A DNA stretch of 64,000 nt from JAFDZV01 sp966128725 (GTDB taxonomy: Bacteria; Bacteroidota; Ignavibacteria; OLB7), in the NCBI GenBank assembly GCA_966128725.1, contig CBHYLN010000005.1, positions 29,832 through 93,831 on the forward strand, given 5' to 3'. Below are positions 38,123-46,997 of the stretch, in pieces (within the stretch, counting starts at the first letter, position 1; each line of letters starts with the position of its first letter). The position numbers and the translations under genes were made by a program. The notes under the pieces were generated by a model. The model saw nothing but the letters and a program-made list of their open reading frames with translations, was not told where the DNA came from and searched no databases.

Positions 38123-38992
38123 TCAACCGAACTGTACCGACCGGCGCGTGAACGTTCCGGCCATGAATCCGGTGATCGGGAACGTGACGGGCTCGGATGA
38201 ATCAATCGCCGCACCACTGGCAACCACCACGGGCACGAAGTGTTCGTGTGTGGGAAGTGCCTGGCGAACTCCGGGGGCCCGCTCACGGTACTGCACCAGC
38301 GCGTCCACATCGCGGCGCACCAGCACATCGGCGGCCCAGGCATCGAACTCCGAGGCCCATGCCGGCGTCTGCGGAGTACGGCTCATGTCGAACGTGCGCA
38401 GGTTGTGCGTAAGGAAGCCGCTGCCAACAATCAGCACGCCTTCGTCGCGCAGCGGCGCAAGGGCCCGCCCAAGCTGATACAGTGTGGGCGCGTCCATCGT
38501 GGGCAGCGAAACCTGCAACACCGGAACATCGGCCTCCGGATACATCGCAACCAGCGGAACATAGGCGCCGTGATCCAGGCCGCGCGCCGGATCGTTTGCA
38601 ACCGGCTGCCCGGGGCTCAGCAGACCACGTACCCGCTCGGCCAGCTCGGGAGCGCCCGGCGCGGGATAGGTTACCGCGTAGTACTCCGAGGGAAAGCCGT
38701 AGAAATCGTACACAAGCGGCACGGTCTGGGTGGCGCCCAATGTCACCGGGCGCTGCTCCCAGTGCGCCGAAAGCATCAGCACGCTGCGCGGCCTCGGCAT
38801 GGCGGCGGCCCAGCCATGAAGTTCGGAAACCCAGGCGGCATCATCCAGCAACATAGGCGAACCGTGCGCAAGGAAGATCACCGGCATACGCCCAGTGTTT
38901 CGGCCGCCGGCGTCGGAAGCCACCGCGTCGGAAGTCGCCGCGTCGGAAGTCACCGCATCAAAAGCATCGTTGTTCATGTGAATGTCGATCAT
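38123..38992 (-). CDS. LigB-type extradiol ring-cleavage dioxygenase (4,5-DOPA dioxygenase YgiD family)
   Basis: This class III extradiol dioxygenase uses non-heme iron or zinc to open catechol-like rings. Seen motifs: FLAHGSPMLL with the first metal histidine, LMLSAHWEQRP, ARGLDHGAYVPL (the GLDHG signature) and VLIVGSGFLTHNLR. About 35 residues precede the usual family start and include a short threefold repeat of TSDA/ASDA. ATGs at 38992 and 38977 are both possible starts and neither has a good ribosome site. The physiological substrate is unknown. Confidence 0.88.
   Translation of the reverse strand: MIDIHMNNDAFDAVTSDAATSDAVASDAGGRNTGRMPVIFLAHGSPMLLDDAAWVSELHGWAAAMPRPRSVLMLSAHWEQRPVTLGATQTVPLVYDFYGFPSEYYAVTYPAPGAPELAERVRGLLSPGQPVANDPARGLDHGAYVPLVAMYPEADVPVLQVSLPTMDAPTLYQLGRALAPLRDEGVLIVGSGFLTHNLRTFDMSRTPQTPAWASEFDAWAADVLVRRDVDALVQYRERAPGVRQALPTHEHFVPVVVASGAAIDSSEPVTFPITGFMAGTFTRRSVQFG
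38911..38955 (-). repeat. Three-copy 15-bp tandem repeat in the dioxygenase N-terminus
   Basis: TCGGAAG recurs at 38913, 38928 and 38943 with period 15 and the spacer varied by single bases. It encodes a five-residue unit (Ala/Thr-Ser-Asp-Ala-Val/Ala) outside the catalytic fold. Confidence 0.8.
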
Positions 38993-39244
38993 CGTTCGGG
39001 AGAGAAACAGGCCAGCATGCATACAATTGCAGGCCGGAACCTGGCACCCGCGCAGAATACCGGGCCATGCACTGCGGGGGTGGAACAGACGGCTGGGCGC
39101 GCACAATAGTACGTAATTGAACCAAGGTACGGTATCGCGAAGCGGTAGCCCGGCAACGATGCCGATGCATGATTGATACACGTGCCCGGGCGAACACGCA
39201 CCACCGTCAACACATACGCGGGCATCCGGCTGGCACGATATGGC

Positions 39245-39682
39245 CTACAGAAAACCCCGACATCGGGTGCTGCCGCACCGGCACGGAAGCGTGTTGTTGT
39301 GGTGAGTTTCGCCGTAGTCGCAGGTAAGCTCCTCGCCTGCATCGATATCGCGCAGCGCATAGAACTCCACACGGTGTCCGTACAGCCGAAGGAATGTGTT
39401 TGGCGAGCACGAGTGGTTGATGTATTTCAGATCGCTGCCAAGGCGCGACGCATCAATCGCCATTCCGTCGTCGAACTCCACAACGGCGATGTGGCGCATT
39501 TCCCGGGCTCGGCGGCGCCCCTCGCGACGCCCCACAAGCTCCCCGCCGATCTCGCCCAGCTTGGCACGCCGTGGTATCGGTTCGGTTGCGAACGCCCCCT
39601 TCCCCTCGATCCGGCTGGGACGCACGCTGATCCCTACCCGGACAACACCGGGCACATGAATCGGTTCACGTTTCCTTGTCAT
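39245..39682 (-). CDS. Small SET-domain lysine methyltransferase
   Basis: This 145-residue protein is a compact SET domain: RIEGKGAFATEPIPRRAKLGE at the N-terminus, NHSCSPNTF for the SAM/pseudoknot motif near residue 90, EELTCDYGE for the catalytic tyrosine motif, and a C-terminal CRCGSTRCRG post-SET zinc cluster. Bacterial SET proteins methylate lysines in host or self proteins; here the self targets are unknown. It stands alone, with gaps on both sides. It has no signal peptide, so it should act in the cytoplasm. Confidence 0.9.
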   Translation of the reverse strand: MTRKREPIHVPGVVRVGISVRPSRIEGKGAFATEPIPRRAKLGEIGGELVGRREGRRRAREMRHIAVVEFDDGMAIDASRLGSDLKYINHSCSPNTFLRLYGHRVEFYALRDIDAGEELTCDYGETHHNNTLPCRCGSTRCRGFL

Positions 39683-39773
39683 CGTCCACTACACATCCGT
39701 GACAGTCTATGGCCCCGAGACGCAGCCTGCTACCGGCTGCGCCGCCACGCACACAACGCGATCGATGAGCGCA

Positions 39774-40112
39774 TCACGCCTTGAACACTATCAGAACGAT
39801 GCCGGCCGCCATCAGACCAAAGCCGGCTATCTGCGACATGCTTAACGGCTCGCCCAGATAATAGCGCGATACCAGCGCCACGCACACCACCCCGGCAACC
39901 AGGTGCATGGCTGCCATCTGCGCGCCCGAGAAAACCTCACGACCCCACCGGGCCGAAAAAACGTTGAGCACGTATTCCGGGAGCACGAACAGCCAGCTCA
40001 TTGCCAGAGCGCTCCAGAAGCCCATGCCACGGAACTTGAGATGGCCGATCCATGCAAACGACATCAGCAACCCTGCAAGGCAGAGCATGGCAGGCACAAG
40101 AAAAAACTTCAT
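39774..40112 (-). CDS. DUF486 family small membrane protein (DMT-like)
   Basis: This 112-residue protein has four membrane segments and the DUF486 pattern: AGLLMSFAWIGHLKFRG, WLFVLPEYVLNV, RWGREVFSGAQMAAMH and YYLGEPLSMSQIAGFGLMAAGIVL. The family resembles half of a drug/metabolite transporter, and its role is unknown. I start at the ATG of MKFFLVPAM; a longer frame of 90 residues upstream is arginine-rich and unlikely. A TATCTTTG element on this strand at 40286-40293 could be its promoter. Confidence 0.85.
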   Translation of the reverse strand: MKFFLVPAMLCLAGLLMSFAWIGHLKFRGMGFWSALAMSWLFVLPEYVLNVFSARWGREVFSGAQMAAMHLVAGVVCVALVSRYYLGEPLSMSQIAGFGLMAAGIVLIVFKA

Positions 40113-40499
40113 GAGGGTACGGGATACTGGGGAGAGAATGGCTACGGCGCGCCCGGGTGCGGAAGGCCGCATGCCCGCGTAGACGCATCGTACAACTGGC
40201 CCGGGCGCGGCATAACCGCATAACGGATAGCCCGATCCGCATGCATCAACGGCACCACATACGCGGGCCCGGAATTCGCGGACTCCAAAGATATGATACG
40301 GGAGGTTCCCGGCAGCAGCACCGCCACGCACGCGCACCATGGCCGGCTGGTTTGACTGCCGCGTATGCAGTGATGCCGTCACCGGCGACCGGCAACGGCA
40401 TCACAACCACACATTCCAGGGGCATCGGTCGCGGCGTGATATTGGCAATGCCGGGCGGAGCGCGCCGGCCGGATGTGCCGATCGGAATCGCCACGACAA
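40113..40499. other. Region without a confident gene between the GNAT and DUF486 genes
   Basis: Short frames exist on both strands, the most protein-like being about 60 codons on the minus strand around 40142-40327, but its start is unclear and it matches nothing I know. The sequence TATCTTTG at 40286-40293 (minus) is an exact -7 element match. Confidence 0.4.
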
Positions 40500-41261
40500 C
40501 TACGTAAGCCGGTGATGCATCCACACGTTGGGCTCAACATACACGGCATAATTGTGCTCCGGCGCGACGTGAACCCGCGCCAGCGCGCCCGGCACCACAA
40601 CCGGACCGGCGGCATCAAACGGCAGAGGAACCCACGCGCGCCATTGTTCCAACGTTCCGGCGATGGTCATGCTGCACGAGGCCACGGACACGATTGTTGC
40701 ACCGGCACGGGCGTGTACACGAAGCCAGGGGTCATCGGGCAGGCCGTCGGGCCGTGTGCGGCCGGCGTATTCGGCCATCGGCGTATCGGGTTCCAGGTGC
40801 TTGCGGCTTGGGCGCACCGGCGCGAACAGATCGGCAAAACCAAGGCTCGCCGCGTTGTGGCGCATTGCCGCAACCATCGCGGTGGCAAGCCCGCGCCCTG
40901 CTGCCTCGGGCCGCACCGTGATCTCGACAGCCGATACCGCATTCGGCCGGCGATCCAGCACAGCATCGGTATGCGCCCATCGCACAACGGTATCCCAGCC
41001 ACCGCCTGGCAGGCGCTCGCGCCCGGGACCGCCAAAAACAAACGGCGCACTGAACGCACGGGCCAGCACAACCCCGGGTTGATCGTCATCAACCGCCACA
41101 AGCACATATCGATGAAAGCGTTCCAGGAATCCGGAACTGAAGTACAGCGAGGCGATCGGATCCTCCAGCATGAACGCCGGCCACGCGGCCATCAGTTCAC
41201 GCGCCCAAAGCCCAGCGGCCAGCTCCGGACGATCGGCAAGCGAGTGTATGGAAATCGGCAT
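40500..41261 (-). CDS. GNAT family N-acetyltransferase
   Basis: This 253-residue protein has the acetyl-CoA site VRPEAAGRGLATAMVAAM (the RxxGxG/A loop) near residue 142, following a beta strand SAVEITV. The flanks are longer than a minimal GNAT domain and include PVRPSRKHLEP and WLRVHARAGATIV, typical of the single-copy GNATs annotated only as hypothetical. The start at MPISIHSL has GAGGAG nine bases upstream; an in-frame ATG 21 codons earlier lacks this. Substrate unknown. Confidence 0.75.
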   Translation of the reverse strand: MPISIHSLADRPELAAGLWARELMAAWPAFMLEDPIASLYFSSGFLERFHRYVLVAVDDDQPGVVLARAFSAPFVFGGPGRERLPGGGWDTVVRWAHTDAVLDRRPNAVSAVEITVRPEAAGRGLATAMVAAMRHNAASLGFADLFAPVRPSRKHLEPDTPMAEYAGRTRPDGLPDDPWLRVHARAGATIVSVASCSMTIAGTLEQWRAWVPLPFDAAGPVVVPGALARVHVAPEHNYAVYVEPNVWMHHRLT

Positions 41262-41596
41262 TGGGATGTGCTCCTCGATAGGATACCCGATACTCGGCAA
41301 CTTGCGTTGCCGCCAAAGCGGCATACGCGTGCGGTTGCGCCAACGAGCAAAGGCGATGTTCTCCGCGCGAAGCTACCGCCGCCGGATATGCATCACAATG
41401 GCCGGCAAGCGCGGCCAGGGCTTTTCCGACAACCTCGGCAAACGCGGGATGGCACCCCTGCCCCATTCGCCCACCAACAGGTTTCCGCCTGCCGCTAAAC
41501 GAACAACGCCCCCCGCTGCAAGGCAGGAGGCGTCGTTGTATTCGGCGTTGCATTCGGCTTACCAAGCCGATCGCGCACGTGAGCAGATAACCGGTA
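41262..41596. other. Intergenic region between deaD and the GNAT gene
   Basis: No gene is seen in these 335 bases. They contain the imperfect hairpin at 41507-41543 and presumably the GNAT gene promoter. Confidence 0.4.
41507..41543 (-). terminator. Imperfect terminator-like hairpin downstream of deaD
   Basis: ACAACG pairs with CGTTGT, with a partly paired GC-rich interior; it lies about 55 bases after the helicase stop. Confidence 0.4.
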
Positions 41597-43303
41597 TTAC
41601 CGCCCGCGGTCGTAATCGGCCTTCTTGCCACCGGGCTTGCGGCCGCCGCCAACAACACGATCACCACCACGCGCCTTCTTGGGCTTGCGTGGTGCGATGT
41701 CGCTGGCATTTGCCGGGCGCAGCGAGAGGCGCACGCCGGCAATCATCGTTTCCGAAAGCGCCGCGATCACGGAATCCTCGTAGCGCCCGGGGACATCCAC
41801 AAACGAGCAATCGTCGTGGATATCGATCTGGCCAACCAACCCACCCGGCACTCCGGCTTCGTTGGCGATCGCGGCCACGATCTGTGCGGGATAGACACCG
41901 TTGTTGCGGCCCACGCTCAGATACAGGCGCGCCATGTCGCGCTCCGAACGCGGGGCAGCCGCCGGCGCCGGCGCTGCGGCAACCGGCTTGCCGCCGTGTG
42001 CCATCAACGCAGCCGCGGCCGCGATCTCGGTAATGTCGCGGCCGCTGGTCTCGGCCAGCTCCTCAACCAACGACAAATACGCTTCCAATGCGGAGTCATC
42101 CAGCATCTTCAACAGGCGTTCCTTGAACGAAGCCATCCGCTGGGCGGCAACGTCGGAAGGGCTTGGCAGCTTGCCGGGGATCAGGCGCTTGCCGATGTAG
42201 CGCTCGATGTCGCGCATCATGCGGCTTTCGCGCGGGGTTACGAACAGCAGCGCGCGACCTTCGCGGCCGGCACGGCCGGTACGGCCCACACGGTGCACGT
42301 ACGACTCGGGATCGTTCGGGATATCGTAGTTGATCACACGCGTGATCTGCTCAACGTCGAGCCCGCGTGCGGCAACGTCGGTGGCAACAACAATCTCCAC
42401 GTTGCCGGCAACCAGGCGGCGAATAACGCTTTCGCGCTGCGACTGGCTCATGCCGCCGTGCAACGCCTCGCATTCATAACCGCGCGCCTGAAGCTTCTCC
42501 GAAAGATCGGCCGCGCCAATCTTGGTGCGCACGAAGATGATCACCGCTTCCTGCGGCACCACCTCGGTTTCCAGCACCTGCGCAAGCGCGTTCAGCTTCT
42601 GTCCCTCGGAGAGGTTGAAGTAGAACTGCTCCACGGTGGGAACGGTCATCGTGCTGTGGCGGATCTCCACATTCACCGGATCCTTCTGGTGGCGGTCGGC
42701 AATGCGCCGGATCTCGCGCGGCATCGTCGCCGAGAACAGCACCGTCTGGCGCTCCGGCGGAGCCTGCGACAGGATCCACTCAACGTCGTCGATGAATCCC
42801 ATGCGCAACATTTCGTCGGCCTCATCCAGCACAACGGTCTGCACCGCGCGCAGGTCCAGCGAGCCGCGCTCCAGATGGTCGATCACACGACCGGGCGTGC
42901 CAACCACCACGTGGATGCCGCCACGAAGGCGGGCGATCTGCTTGCCGATGGAGTCGCCGCCGTAAATCGGCGCAACACGCACACGACCGATGTGGCGTGC
43001 ATAGGTCTGGATTGCCTCGGCAACCTGAATGGCCAGCTCGCGCGTCGGCACAAGCACAAGGGCTTGCACGGCATTGCGTGTGATATCGATGCGCTCCAGA
43101 ATTGGAAGCGAGAACGCGGCGGTTTTTCCGGTGCCGGTCTGTGCCTGGCCGATAAGGTCGCGGCCTGCCAGAAGGGACGGAATAGTCTGTTGTTGAATCG
43201 GGGTCGGCGTTTCGTAGCCAAGATCCCCAAGCGTGCGCAGAAGCGCGCTGCTTAATCCGAGATCTTCAAATGATTCGGATTCCTTGCTCAGTTCGGTGGT
43301 CAA
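41597..43303 (-). CDS. deaD: DEAD-box ATP-dependent RNA helicase (DeaD/CsdA type) with DbpA-like RNA-binding domain
   Basis: This 568-residue helicase has the Q motif (YETPTPIQQQTIP), Walker A AQTGTGKT, PTRELAIQ, VLDEADEML, FSATMP and HRVGRTGRAGREG, then a C-terminal DbpA-type RNA-binding domain (ARLYLSVGRNNGVYPAQIV) and a basic Gly/Lys/Arg tail. It unwinds structured RNA in ribosome assembly and mRNA decay. No ATG lies near the domain start: I place initiation at TTG 43303 (TTELSKESES), which has AGGGAG seven bases upstream. GTG two codons earlier is the alternative. Confidence 0.93.
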   Translation of the reverse strand: MTTELSKESESFEDLGLSSALLRTLGDLGYETPTPIQQQTIPSLLAGRDLIGQAQTGTGKTAAFSLPILERIDITRNAVQALVLVPTRELAIQVAEAIQTYARHIGRVRVAPIYGGDSIGKQIARLRGGIHVVVGTPGRVIDHLERGSLDLRAVQTVVLDEADEMLRMGFIDDVEWILSQAPPERQTVLFSATMPREIRRIADRHQKDPVNVEIRHSTMTVPTVEQFYFNLSEGQKLNALAQVLETEVVPQEAVIIFVRTKIGAADLSEKLQARGYECEALHGGMSQSQRESVIRRLVAGNVEIVVATDVAARGLDVEQITRVINYDIPNDPESYVHRVGRTGRAGREGRALLFVTPRESRMMRDIERYIGKRLIPGKLPSPSDVAAQRMASFKERLLKMLDDSALEAYLSLVEELAETSGRDITEIAAAAALMAHGGKPVAAAPAPAAAPRSERDMARLYLSVGRNNGVYPAQIVAAIANEAGVPGGLVGQIDIHDDCSFVDVPGRYEDSVIAALSETMIAGVRLSLRPANASDIAPRKPKKARGGDRVVGGGRKPGGKKADYDRGR

Positions 43304-43847
43304 ATCCACACTCCCTATGTCGGTGAAAAGTCGCTGCGCAACCACGGCTCCAAACCATTTATCGCTCCAACCTTCAACGGTCGGACGCCTGCATGCCGGA
43401 AGAGAGGAGGCTGGGTCGTGAAACCGCGAGCTGATCCACCGACGCCGGAGTGGCTTCATCGGGGAGCCGGTCACCAAAGCCCATGTGAAACGTGGGGCTC
43501 GGGCGTCTTGCTCCAGGACGGGAACGGGATTGAACAATGTTGCCGCGTATCGGGCATACTGGCCCGCAATAGCGCGTAGTTGATATCCGGGAGGCCTGCA
43601 TCATTGCCATCAAAGGGTGGCAGACGTGCCATGCCCGCACTGATATCACGGCAATGGTACGGAGAATCCGCTCCACCAGACGTCTCAGATGGAAACAGGC
43701 GACCGCGGGGGGCCGGATTCGGCGGCAAGCCGGGACGAAACAGGGCAGCGTTTGCGGTTGCCGGCCGTACTTTTGCAAGGGATGTAACGTTTATGCGGTT
43801 GAGAGCACATACTCAACGTGGACCTTCGTGATGCATCCGATGCGACC
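43304..43847. other. Divergent intergenic region between deaD and the ECF sigma factor gene
   Basis: These 544 bases hold no supported gene. On the plus strand TACTTTTG at 43768-43775 is an exact TAnnTTTG match and a candidate promoter for the sigma factor. The space is large enough for a long deaD leader, as cold-responsive helicase mRNAs often have, but no motif fixes it. Confidence 0.45.
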
Positions 43848-44444
43848 ATGACCGAAACCAAGAGTACCAAACAGGAACGATTCGTTGCGCTGTTCGAGCC
43901 CGCGCAGGCCAGCCTGCATCGGTTCGTGATGGCCATGACACGCGATGCCGAACGCACGAAGGACATCGTGGGCGAAACGATCCTGATTGCGTACGAACGG
44001 CTGGACACGCTTCGCAACGACGGCGCCTTCCTGAGTTTCCTGTTTACCATTGCCACGCGGGTGTGCAATCGCCGGGGGCGCGAAACGCGCCGGCAGGAAC
44101 CGGCCACCGAGGAGGAACTGGCATCGCTTCGCCACGGCGGCACCCCGGCCGATGTGGCCGCGGATATCTCGATGATGTATCGTGCTCTGGAGCAACTTCC
44201 CGAACGGCAACGCGAAGCAGTACTGCTGTTCGAGGTTGCCGGGTTCAGCACCGAGGAGATTCGCGGCATTCAGGGCGGAACTCTGGTTGCCGTGCGCGTT
44301 CGGATAACGCGCGGTCGCCGCAAACTTGCCGCACTGCTTGGCGTGCCGGACCGGCACGAACACACGCATCGCTCGCCGCGCGCAACCAGCGAATCCTCAC
44401 CGATCAACGACGTGACCTTCACGGCAATTCCAACGGAACTATGA
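43848..44444 (+). CDS. ECF-type RNA polymerase sigma factor
   Basis: This protein of about 198 residues has sigma region 2 (LHRFVMAMTRDAERTKDIVGETILIAYERL with the core-binding helix and SFLFTIATRVCNRRGRE) and region 4 (LEQLPERQREAVLLFEVAGFSTEEIRGI). I chose ATG 43848; GTG 43818, ten codons earlier, is also open and neither has a ribosome site. Its last four bases overlap the start of the one-pass membrane protein that follows, the normal sigma/anti-sigma arrangement. Confidence 0.9.
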   Translation: MTETKSTKQERFVALFEPAQASLHRFVMAMTRDAERTKDIVGETILIAYERLDTLRNDGAFLSFLFTIATRVCNRRGRETRRQEPATEEELASLRHGGTPADVAADISMMYRALEQLPERQREAVLLFEVAGFSTEEIRGIQGGTLVAVRVRITRGRRKLAALLGVPDRHEHTHRSPRATSESSPINDVTFTAIPTEL

Positions 44445-46045
44445 AGCCGAACAGCACCCGTATGGATCAGCTCTTCCATCTGTTGCGCACCACGTCGCCG
44501 GGCCCTGCTCCGTTTGGCCCGGATGAGATTCGTGCGCTACTGAACGGCAAGGGCGCGAACACCGCCGCCAACTCCGTGCCAGGCGGCAGGCGGCGTGCCG
44601 CGGTATGGATTACGGTGCTGGCCTCGCTGGCAATCGGGGGCACGTCGTTGCTCCTGCTGCAATCCCCTGACCAATCGGCGCCGATGGCCGGCGGCGTTGC
44701 CCCGCACGCAACGCCCACGAAAGCCACGGCTGCACAGCGGACGGCCGCACAACAGGTCCCGGCGGCCGCTGCCGGCCGGGCCGATCGCCCCTCCGAATCC
44801 GGCACCGCGCAATCATTGATTGTGCCAACGGAGTTGGCGCCTGCAACAACCAAATTTTCCTCGGCCAACGTTTACGTGCGCAACGGAGCATCCAGGCGCC
44901 GCGGTTCGGATGTCGTGCAAATCCAGGGAGCCGGCAACGGCGGCACCATGCGACGTGGGACTCGCATGGCGGCCAACCAGGCCGGCACCCACGACTCCAC
45001 GACCTCCGAACGGGCAATCGCTCCGGAGCGTCCGGTACCTCCAGCACCCCGATCCATTGGTGACATATCCGGGATCGGGGCGCTGGAGCTGACACCGGCG
45101 GAACTGCAGCGCCTGAACGTACAGTTCGACGGGCAACGCCTTGTTGCGTATGCGCAGGAACGGTATGCCACGCACGACAAACGGCGCGCCGAACGGCTTG
45201 CGCAGATCGGCGTCGATATGTCGCAGAGCACCGCCCTGATTGGCAAACGCATCGAGATCAACGGGAACGACGCAAATGTGGAATGGCTGCGGTACTCCGC
45301 GTCGGATACGCTCAGCACTGTTGCGCCGATCATCGTCACCCATTCCTGGATCCGCGCGCCCAAGCGTGCGGGCTCCACGCTGATCTACTTCGACAACTCG
45401 CCCCTGATCGACATGGCCGGCATCCCGCAGGAGCGCCTGAACGCGGCGTTGCAGGAGGAGACCAACGCGGCTGCCCGGCAGACATTCGAGGCACACGCCG
45501 CCCCCTCCTCACGGCTTGGCCGCATGCTGGTGCCGGTATATATCCGCATGGTGGGAACACGGCCGGAGCAGGACGCCGAACGCGCCGATGGCGACATCTT
45601 CCTGTGGTATTATCCAACACCTGAGTTTGTGGCCGCACTCCCCGATCGTTACCGCAAGCCGCTTCTGCGCGAGCTGAACGCCATCGCCGACGTTCAGGAG
45701 TGCCATCTCCCGACAACCGAGGTTTGCCGGCAGCTTACCGGCGAACCCTCGATCCTGGGGTATTGCAGCTCGTCCTCCGGGGCGCTTACCGACGCCACGT
45801 TATACCCCAATCCGGCCCACGGCCATGCATCGCTGCGATTCACGCTTGCCGCCGAACGCAATGTTTCGGTGGCGCTGCATAATCTCCGTGGGGCACATCT
45901 GCGCGATCTGATTCGCCCGATACTGGCCGACCGAGGCGTTCATACCATCGAGTTACCGCTGGCTGAAACCAGCAACGGTATTTATCTGGTGGTGATCTCA
46001 ACCGATCATGGCGAACGCGCCACGCAACGCCTTATCGTGCAATAA
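44441..46045 (+). CDS. One-pass membrane protein in anti-sigma position, ending in a T9SS type A sorting domain
   Basis: This 534-residue protein starts in an ATGA overlap with the ECF sigma gene. Residues 1-50 form a short cytoplasmic segment (MDQLFHLL, PDEIRALL), followed by a membrane helix at about 53-74, an Ala/Pro/Gln-rich linker, a globular region (residues about 200-440, ELTPAELQRLNVQFDG) and a last 80 residues beginning DATLYPNPAHGHASLRF and ending NGIYLVVIS...RLIVQ, the Por-secretion-type C-terminal domain. The first part fits an anti-sigma factor. The last part is normally a signal for Type IX export of soluble cargo, which conflicts with a membrane anchor. It could instead act as a sensor of secretion state (inference). 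Confidence 0.85.
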   Translation: MKPNSTRMDQLFHLLRTTSPGPAPFGPDEIRALLNGKGANTAANSVPGGRRRAAVWITVLASLAIGGTSLLLLQSPDQSAPMAGGVAPHATPTKATAAQRTAAQQVPAAAAGRADRPSESGTAQSLIVPTELAPATTKFSSANVYVRNGASRRRGSDVVQIQGAGNGGTMRRGTRMAANQAGTHDSTTSERAIAPERPVPPAPRSIGDISGIGALELTPAELQRLNVQFDGQRLVAYAQERYATHDKRRAERLAQIGVDMSQSTALIGKRIEINGNDANVEWLRYSASDTLSTVAPIIVTHSWIRAPKRAGSTLIYFDNSPLIDMAGIPQERLNAALQEETNAAARQTFEAHAAPSSRLGRMLVPVYIRMVGTRPEQDAERADGDIFLWYYPTPEFVAALPDRYRKPLLRELNAIADVQECHLPTTEVCRQLTGEPSILGYCSSSSGALTDATLYPNPAHGHASLRFTLAAERNVSVALHNLRGAHLRDLIRPILADRGVHTIELPLAETSNGIYLVVISTDHGERATQRLIVQ

Positions 46046-46098
46046 CGCGCGCCGCGCCTGTGGCACTGGCGCACGCCAATAAAAGCCAACGAACATTG

Positions 46099-46135
46099 AA
46101 CAGCCCCCGCCGATCGACGATCGGCGGGGGCTGTT
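46099..46135 (+). terminator. Terminator of the ECF sigma/anti-sigma operon
   Basis: AACAGCCCCCGCCGATC and GATCGGCGGGGGCTGTT form a perfect 17-bp stem around GAC, followed by TTC. Confidence 0.85.
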
Positions 46136-46181
46136 TTCATCTATCACCGCGTGTGGAGACAATCAGGGAGGGGCACCGATA

Positions 46182-46565
46182 TCACACACGCTCGAACACA
46201 CACAATCCCCAGGTATGAGTCTGGCAGATCGTGAGACGGATTGCCCAATTGCCACCCCAAAGACTTGTGGCGACATTCGGCAAATACGGCGCGCTTGTGT
46301 CCAACCACCCGTCGGCATCGCGATTGATGAGAAGCGCATGCTGCGTGGGCAGTTGCGAGCCTCGGGTAAGCAGCAGAAGTGTGGCAAACTCGGCATCGGC
46401 GGAATTTGGCGCAAGCCGCGTATCAGTGGTTGGCCTACGCAGGAACTGCACGGCATTCGAGAGACTGGAGAGATCGAGCTGCCAACCTTGCTCGAACAGC
46501 TCGTCGAGCGCGCGCACATCACGACGCTCGGCAATCGAGATAGGATACCAATGATCGTTCTGCAT
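46182..46565 (-). CDS. Hypothetical protein
   Basis: This 127-residue frame has balanced composition (MQNDHWYPISIAERRDVRAL, FATLLLLTRGSQLPTQHALLI, WGGNWAIRLTICQTHTWGLCVFE) and reads more like protein than the overlapping plus-strand frames. No family is recognised and there is no signal peptide or membrane helix. It converges on the preceding operon beyond its terminator. The ATG at 46565 is chosen because the 60 residues before it look non-coding. Confidence 0.45.
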   Translation of the reverse strand: MQNDHWYPISIAERRDVRALDELFEQGWQLDLSSLSNAVQFLRRPTTDTRLAPNSADAEFATLLLLTRGSQLPTQHALLINRDADGWLDTSAPYLPNVATSLWGGNWAIRLTICQTHTWGLCVFERV

Positions 46566-46997
46566 GGCAGTAATGATTGAACGTGAGGGATACCGGGCTG
46601 ACGGCGCGATCGCCAGAACGTTGCGAGATACGCCGGCCCGCGTGTACATACCCAGGCCAATCGCCTCAGGGAAAATCGAATGATATCGAAGCCGCGGAAT
46701 CGAGTGGCCCAAAGGCGAGGGAAAGCCCCCGGGTATCATACACAAAGAGGCACAACAACAACATCATTGGACATCGACGCAACAAAGGTACTCCGCAGAG
46801 TACCCCGTGTTGTACTGCGCATTCATCCGGACCAGTGTCCAATTTGGTACTCCTGAACCCTCTTATCTCAAGCGCGGACCCATTCGGCAAGCGCTTACCA
46901 ACGGACGCCATGGGGGCACGGCAACATCCGGTCACCACCGGAAGCACGGCCACTGCGCGTACGACCATCGATCACTTTCCACCAAGGAGCAATAGTC
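46566..46997. other. Non-coding region upstream of Cys-rich copy C
   Basis: No gene is supported. Frames here are short and compositionally unlike the neighbours. The stretch must hold the promoters of the divergent hypothetical gene and of copy C, but no clear element stands out. Confidence 0.4.

Noticed and set aside
40142..40327. A 61-codon minus-strand frame in the gap between the GNAT and DUF486 genes
   Set aside because: It reads smoothly but has no ribosome site, no upstream continuity and no recognisable family.
46215..46580. Plus-strand frames over the hypothetical gene at 46182-46565
   Set aside because: They are shorter or less protein-like than the minus-strand frame and lack ribosome sites, although confidence in either strand is modest.
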